Source: Thiomicrorhabdus sp. Milos-T2 (lineage in GTDB: Bacteria; Pseudomonadota; Gammaproteobacteria; Thiomicrospirales; Thiomicrospiraceae). From it: DNA of 64,000 nucleotides. Of the stretch, positions 61,324 to 64,000 are shown one piece after another; position 1 is the first letter of the stretch, and every line of letters begins with the position of its first letter. The translations under genes were made by a program, and so were the position numbers. The stretch lies in NCBI RefSeq assembly GCF_000702325.1, contig NZ_KL370892.1, positions 364,898-428,897 of the forward strand, read 5' to 3'. Under the pieces are notes generated by a model that worked only from the letters and a program-made list of their open reading frames with translations, was not told the DNA's origin and did not search any database.

Positions 61324-62925
61324 TTATTTTTCTGAGATAGGAGCTTTTGGGCTTTCTATGGTTTTTTCAGATTCTTCACTTTTAGCTTCATTAGAATCTA
61401 AGTTTGAAGTTGAATCGTCTTCAGCGACTTTAGTTTCAGCCTGAGTTTCTAATGGAGTTTTGTCTATGTTATTCTCAACGTTATTCTTAACTTTTGGTAG
61501 GTTTGTCGACTTTTCTTCTTGTTTTCCAGAAGGGTTGGCAAACTGATCATTTAGTTTTTGAATTGCCGATTTACTGGCCATGACAACCTGGTTAAGTTTA
61601 TTACGATTTCGTTTACTCCAACCCCTAGGTTCTTTAGGAAACATCCCTCGCCAAAATCGGGTGTTATGACGTAACGCATTGGCTAGTTGTGAATCAGTTT
61701 TGGAAATACGTGCAATATCCCACTTGGCAAACTTAGCACGTAAAAACCAATGAATACCAAAAATGATAAGTAATGCGAGCCCACTAAAGCCAGCGCCATA
61801 GACAATAGACTGTTGCATGAGTTGCGATATTTGCCATTGTAAAATGGGTGTTTCAAAAGCTCCAAAACTCGTTAATCCAAAGAATAGGATGGCAGTTAGA
61901 GCTGAAAATACCACTACGTCAGTGGCAATGACTTTTCTTCTCCATGCGCTAATAGCTTTTTCAATTAATGGAATTTTTTGGACATGCATTTCTTCAACAA
62001 TGGTTTCCATTGTATTAGCAATACGATACGTACGTTCTATGCTGACTTTATCAATACGTTGATAAATACGTTCCATATCTAAGTCTTTTTTACGTTTAAA
62101 ACGTTCTGCTTTTGCTTCATCATTAAAGTCATTAGCAGAGGCTTCATTGTAAATAGCATAGAAGTTTCCACCCACTAATCCTTGGCTTGAAATAGCGCGT
62201 TGCCAAGAACCAATAACCTCTTCTGGATTGTCTTCATGGGCTGCAGTATCTATTTGATTAAGGATGTAGAGAATTTTATCTGAATCTTTACGTTCAGTTG
62301 TGGTTGCAACTAGGTGTTGTAAGGTATCTCTCATTGCCCCGGGTTCTGGATGACGAGCATCAAAAAAGACTAAAACTAGGTCAGACATTTCAATGATATG
62401 GTCGGTAATTCTTAGGGTTGAATCACGTTGTGAATCGGCATCAAATCCTGGGGAATCAATTAATATTTTTCCCTTTAAAATATCTGCATTAGTGGTTTTT
62501 AGTTGTAGGTAATTGTCGATTCGACGGCCTTCACCGGTTTCAACCTTGTCAATTTCTTTACTAATACCAAAAAATGGAAAGCGTGGGTCTGAATCTAATG
62601 CCAGGCCTGGTAGAGTGGTGACCTCTGCATTACTTCCATAGCAAAGTACGGTAAATTTATCATCTATCGCTTGATTGCCGGTTGCTTGTAATTCGGTCCC
62701 CGTATAGTTGTTGATAAATGTTGATTTACCAGCCGAAAAAGTCCCGAGTACAGAAATTAAAGGCCACCATGAAATTTGTGTCGCATAAGATTGTTCTTTA
62801 GTGAGTAAACCGGTTTTATAACCAATCTTATCAAGTTCTTTATAGGTGTTGATAATATCCAAAAGAACAGGGTTTTCTTCTTTAAGATGTTGTTGTAATT
62901 TAAGATAGCGCTCTTTAGGTGTCAT
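61324..62925 (-). CDS. Dynamin-like membrane GTPase
   Basis: 533 aa. GTPase domain: G1 GTFSAGKSTFINNY (about 61-74), switch region with Thr, G3 LIDSPGFDADSQRD (about 155), G4 ILNQIDTA (about 225). Helical stalk follows, then two membrane helices (about 335-355 and 370-395) and a C-terminal acidic/Ser-rich low-complexity tail. The layout suits a bacterial dynamin-like or membrane-bound EngA/YfjP-type GTPase that remodels or organises membrane. Start overlaps the previous gene by four bases. The two upstream genes encode a membrane coiled-coil protein and a Met/Pro-rich protein. Confidence 0.8.
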   Translation of the reverse strand: MTPKERYLKLQQHLKEENPVLLDIINTYKELDKIGYKTGLLTKEQSYATQISWWPLISVLGTFSAGKSTFINNYTGTELQATGNQAIDDKFTVLCYGSNAEVTTLPGLALDSDPRFPFFGISKEIDKVETGEGRRIDNYLQLKTTNADILKGKILIDSPGFDADSQRDSTLRITDHIIEMSDLVLVFFDARHPEPGAMRDTLQHLVATTTERKDSDKILYILNQIDTAAHEDNPEEVIGSWQRAISSQGLVGGNFYAIYNEASANDFNDEAKAERFKRKKDLDMERIYQRIDKVSIERTYRIANTMETIVEEMHVQKIPLIEKAISAWRRKVIATDVVVFSALTAILFFGLTSFGAFETPILQWQISQLMQQSIVYGAGFSGLALLIIFGIHWFLRAKFAKWDIARISKTDSQLANALRHNTRFWRGMFPKEPRGWSKRNRNKLNQVVMASKSAIQKLNDQFANPSGKQEEKSTNLPKVKNNVENNIDKTPLETQAETKVAEDDSTSNLDSNEAKSEESEKTIESPKAPISEK

Positions 62926-63584
62926 GGTTTCACTTCCTTAGTCGGTGATTGTTTTTGTTGTTGCACTTGAGACTGAGATGGTCGCATTGGTGCATAAGGT
63001 GCAACAGGATAATTATACCTAGGAATGACTGGTGGCGGAGTAGAACGTTTGGTTTTTCCGCCAGGCATCATTGACCAAGGCATTACGCTATTCATTGATT
63101 TCAGTGGAGTAGAGATGTTTTCATTTAACTCTCCAAGATTAGAGCTCATTGAATTGGTTGAGTAAACCATAGAATATACGGAATGGCTCATGCTGTTAAC
63201 AGAGGCATTCATGCTATTAATCGCATTGGTCATCTCTACAATTCGGTCGCTCATTTTAGTAACCGATTCCATATTACGGTTCATTTTATCCATGTGAATA
63301 TTGATAGCACCCATTTGGTGATCAATTTGATTCATTTTTTGGTTTAGCGTATTGGTCATAGTAACCACTGCTTTTGTCATGGCGTACATATTATTGGAAA
63401 TATTTCGCATGTCTTTGGTGACATTGAAAATTAAATAGAAGCCATATATAGCAAGAATAACAAAAGCAATCATCATTGGGTAAATAACTTTTTCCCAACG
63501 ACGAATACCTTTTGTCATCGCATCAGCCAAATCATTTAAGTCAAATTTTTCTTGAGTATCTGTGTTTTTATTATTTTCGGGCAT
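62922..63584 (-). CDS. Membrane protein with Met/Asn-rich coiled coil, unknown
   Basis: 220 aa. One membrane helix (about 34-56, VIYPMMIAFVILAIYGFYLI), then a long amphipathic region (about 57-165) with regular Met, Asn, Ser and Thr spacing, e.g. YAMTKAVVTMTNTLNQKMNQ and MDKMNRNMESVTKM, then a Pro/Gln-rich tail. Not recognised. Likely oligomeric. Its stop overlaps the dynamin-like start (ATGA), so the two are made together. Confidence 0.75.
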   Translation of the reverse strand: MPENNKNTDTQEKFDLNDLADAMTKGIRRWEKVIYPMMIAFVILAIYGFYLIFNVTKDMRNISNNMYAMTKAVVTMTNTLNQKMNQIDHQMGAINIHMDKMNRNMESVTKMSDRIVEMTNAINSMNASVNSMSHSVYSMVYSTNSMSSNLGELNENISTPLKSMNSVMPWSMMPGGKTKRSTPPPVIPRYNYPVAPYAPMRPSQSQVQQQKQSPTKEVKP

Positions 63585-63625
63585 TAAGAGTTCCTTAGAT
63601 AGAGATTATGGTTTTCATTATGTAT

Positions 63626-64000
63626 TTAACCTCTAGGACTAAACGGAAAATAATAAGAGTTAATTGGTTTTTGACGCACTACACGTAAAAAAGGTTGTTG
63701 ACGGTAAGGCTGAACAGAATTTTTAACATAAGAGTAGCGAGTTGGATATGGCATGTTATGCGCAGAATTTTGATTAGATGAATCTACAGGCGGCATAGGC
63801 TTCATTGGCGCAGGGTTATATTGCGGCATAGGTTGCATGGGAGCCATCGGTTTCATAGGTGGCATCGCCTTGAAGTTTTGCTGAGGCATGTTCTGCATAG
63901 GAGGCATAGGCTGCATTGGCGCAGGTTTATACTGCGGCATAGGTTGCATGGGAGCCATAGGTTTCATAGGCGGCATCGCCTTGAAGTTATGCTGAGGCAT
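63626..64000 (-). CDS. Met/Pro-rich tandem-repeat protein, C-terminal part
   Basis: Runs off the window on its 5' side. The visible 124 residues include two copies of a 37-residue repeat (NFKAMPPMKPMAPMQPMPQY and continuing), coded by a 111-base tandem repeat at about 63800-64000; more copies may lie outside. The C-terminus is basic with aromatic residues (RYSYVKNSVQPYRQQPFL). About every third residue in the repeat is Met. Not recognised; Met-rich repeats can bind Cu(I), but nothing here proves it. 41 bases before the coiled-coil gene on the same strand. Confidence 0.7.
   Translation of the reverse strand: MPQHNFKAMPPMKPMAPMQPMPQYKPAPMQPMPPMQNMPQQNFKAMPPMKPMAPMQPMPQYNPAPMKPMPPVDSSNQNSAHNMPYPTRYSYVKNSVQPYRQQPFLRVVRQKPINSYYFPFSPRG

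Larger units (their letters stand above)
5190..62610. repeat. Iterated palindrome family CCAGGCCTGG (20 copies in window)
   Basis: Ten-base cores start at 5190, 6901, 10305, 11027, 12475, 16712, 18020, 20226, 25449, 28698, 32451, 37818, 40433, 43387, 51653, 53442, 53942, 58643, 58921 and 62601. The usual extension is TACCAGGCCTGGTA, and up to 20 bases are palindromic at 25444. Copies 16712 and 18020 are one site duplicated by the IS. Sixteen lie in coding sequence. Further copies with one arm changed occur near 3628, 4301, 18074, 33629, 33817, 42385, 43000, 43586, 53847, 55697, 56751, 58828 and 59394. Confidence 0.93.

Noticed and set aside
5190..62610. The regularly recurring palindrome as a CRISPR array
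   Set aside because: Copies are kilobases apart and irregularly spaced, with no spacers or cas genes.
1..64000. tRNA and rRNA genes
   Set aside because: I looked for cloverleaf-like and conserved rRNA strings in the gene-free gaps and found none; a covariance search would be needed to exclude small RNAs.

Overview
The window looks like part of a gammaproteobacterial chromosome of roughly 40% G+C (my estimate). The closest fit is a chemolithoautotrophic sulfur oxidiser of the Thiomicrospira/Hydrogenovibrio/Thiomicrorhabdus type. This is inferred from cmoA/cmoB/cmoM, a DsrE-like domain, a glycolate-salvage (photorespiration) gene set, and many c-di-GMP and chemotaxis proteins in an AT-rich genome. 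I see no rRNA, tRNA, CRISPR array or prophage.

Layout. 0-1 kb: end of an ECF sigma factor gene and an anti-sigma protein fused to a DsrE-like domain. 1-4.7 kb: lplT-like and aas-like lysophospholipid recycling pair. 5.2-12.6 kb (minus): a complete MoxR-DUF58-DUF4381-BatA-BatB/C-BatD operon. 13.3-16.3 kb: a soluble-domain-rich chemoreceptor with REC and zinc-binding (CZB) domains. 16.7-18.0 kb: an intact IS4-family element. 18.1-24.8 kb: fhs, glcF, glcE, glcD and a divergent alanine/serine-glyoxylate aminotransferase, with a perfect FNR-type box between glcD and the aminotransferase. 25.4-31.7 kb: three minus-strand genes joining solute-binding proteins to c-di-GMP enzymes. 32.5-34.6 kb: cmoB and cmoA. 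35.0-39.4 kb: a FixL-like hybrid kinase, a CheY-like protein and an HPt-REC-REC-GGDEF protein. 39.4-43.6 kb: an MltC-like transglycosylase, a small CDF transporter, a NUC1 nuclease and cmoM. 43.6-48.1 kb: a MazEF module, an ABM-fold protein, a P3A-type proton ATPase and IS30 debris. 48.2-51.1 kb: a second binding-protein plus GGDEF-EAL pair. 51.5-59.3 kb (plus): a second, paralogous MoxR-Bat operon. 59.3-64 kb: a small membrane protein, trxC, an unknown duplicated-domain protein, and an unrecognised operon of a dynamin-like GTPase, a membrane coiled-coil protein and a Met/Pro-repeat protein.

The strongest whole-window signal is a palindrome, CCAGGCCTGG, usually extended to TACCAGGCCTGGTA. I find it 20 times, mostly inside genes, where it reads as Pro-Gly-Leu or Gln-Ala-Trp. 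The IS4 element has inserted exactly into one copy and duplicated it. The intergenic regions are also full of small non-coding repeats. One is a MITE family with GAGACCTTTGCA ends; four full copies each have a perfect and different 5-bp target duplication, and one copy sits inside another repeat whose empty counterpart is also in the window.

How the genes work together. Glycolate oxidase, the aminotransferase and formate-THF ligase would salvage the product of RubisCO oxygenation. The many sensor genes (FixL-like PAS, CZB, periplasmic binding domains) feed c-di-GMP and chemotaxis. The two MoxR-Bat operons encode envelope-associated chaperone and VWA systems. Three cmo genes build the wobble uridine modification cmo5U/mcmo5U.
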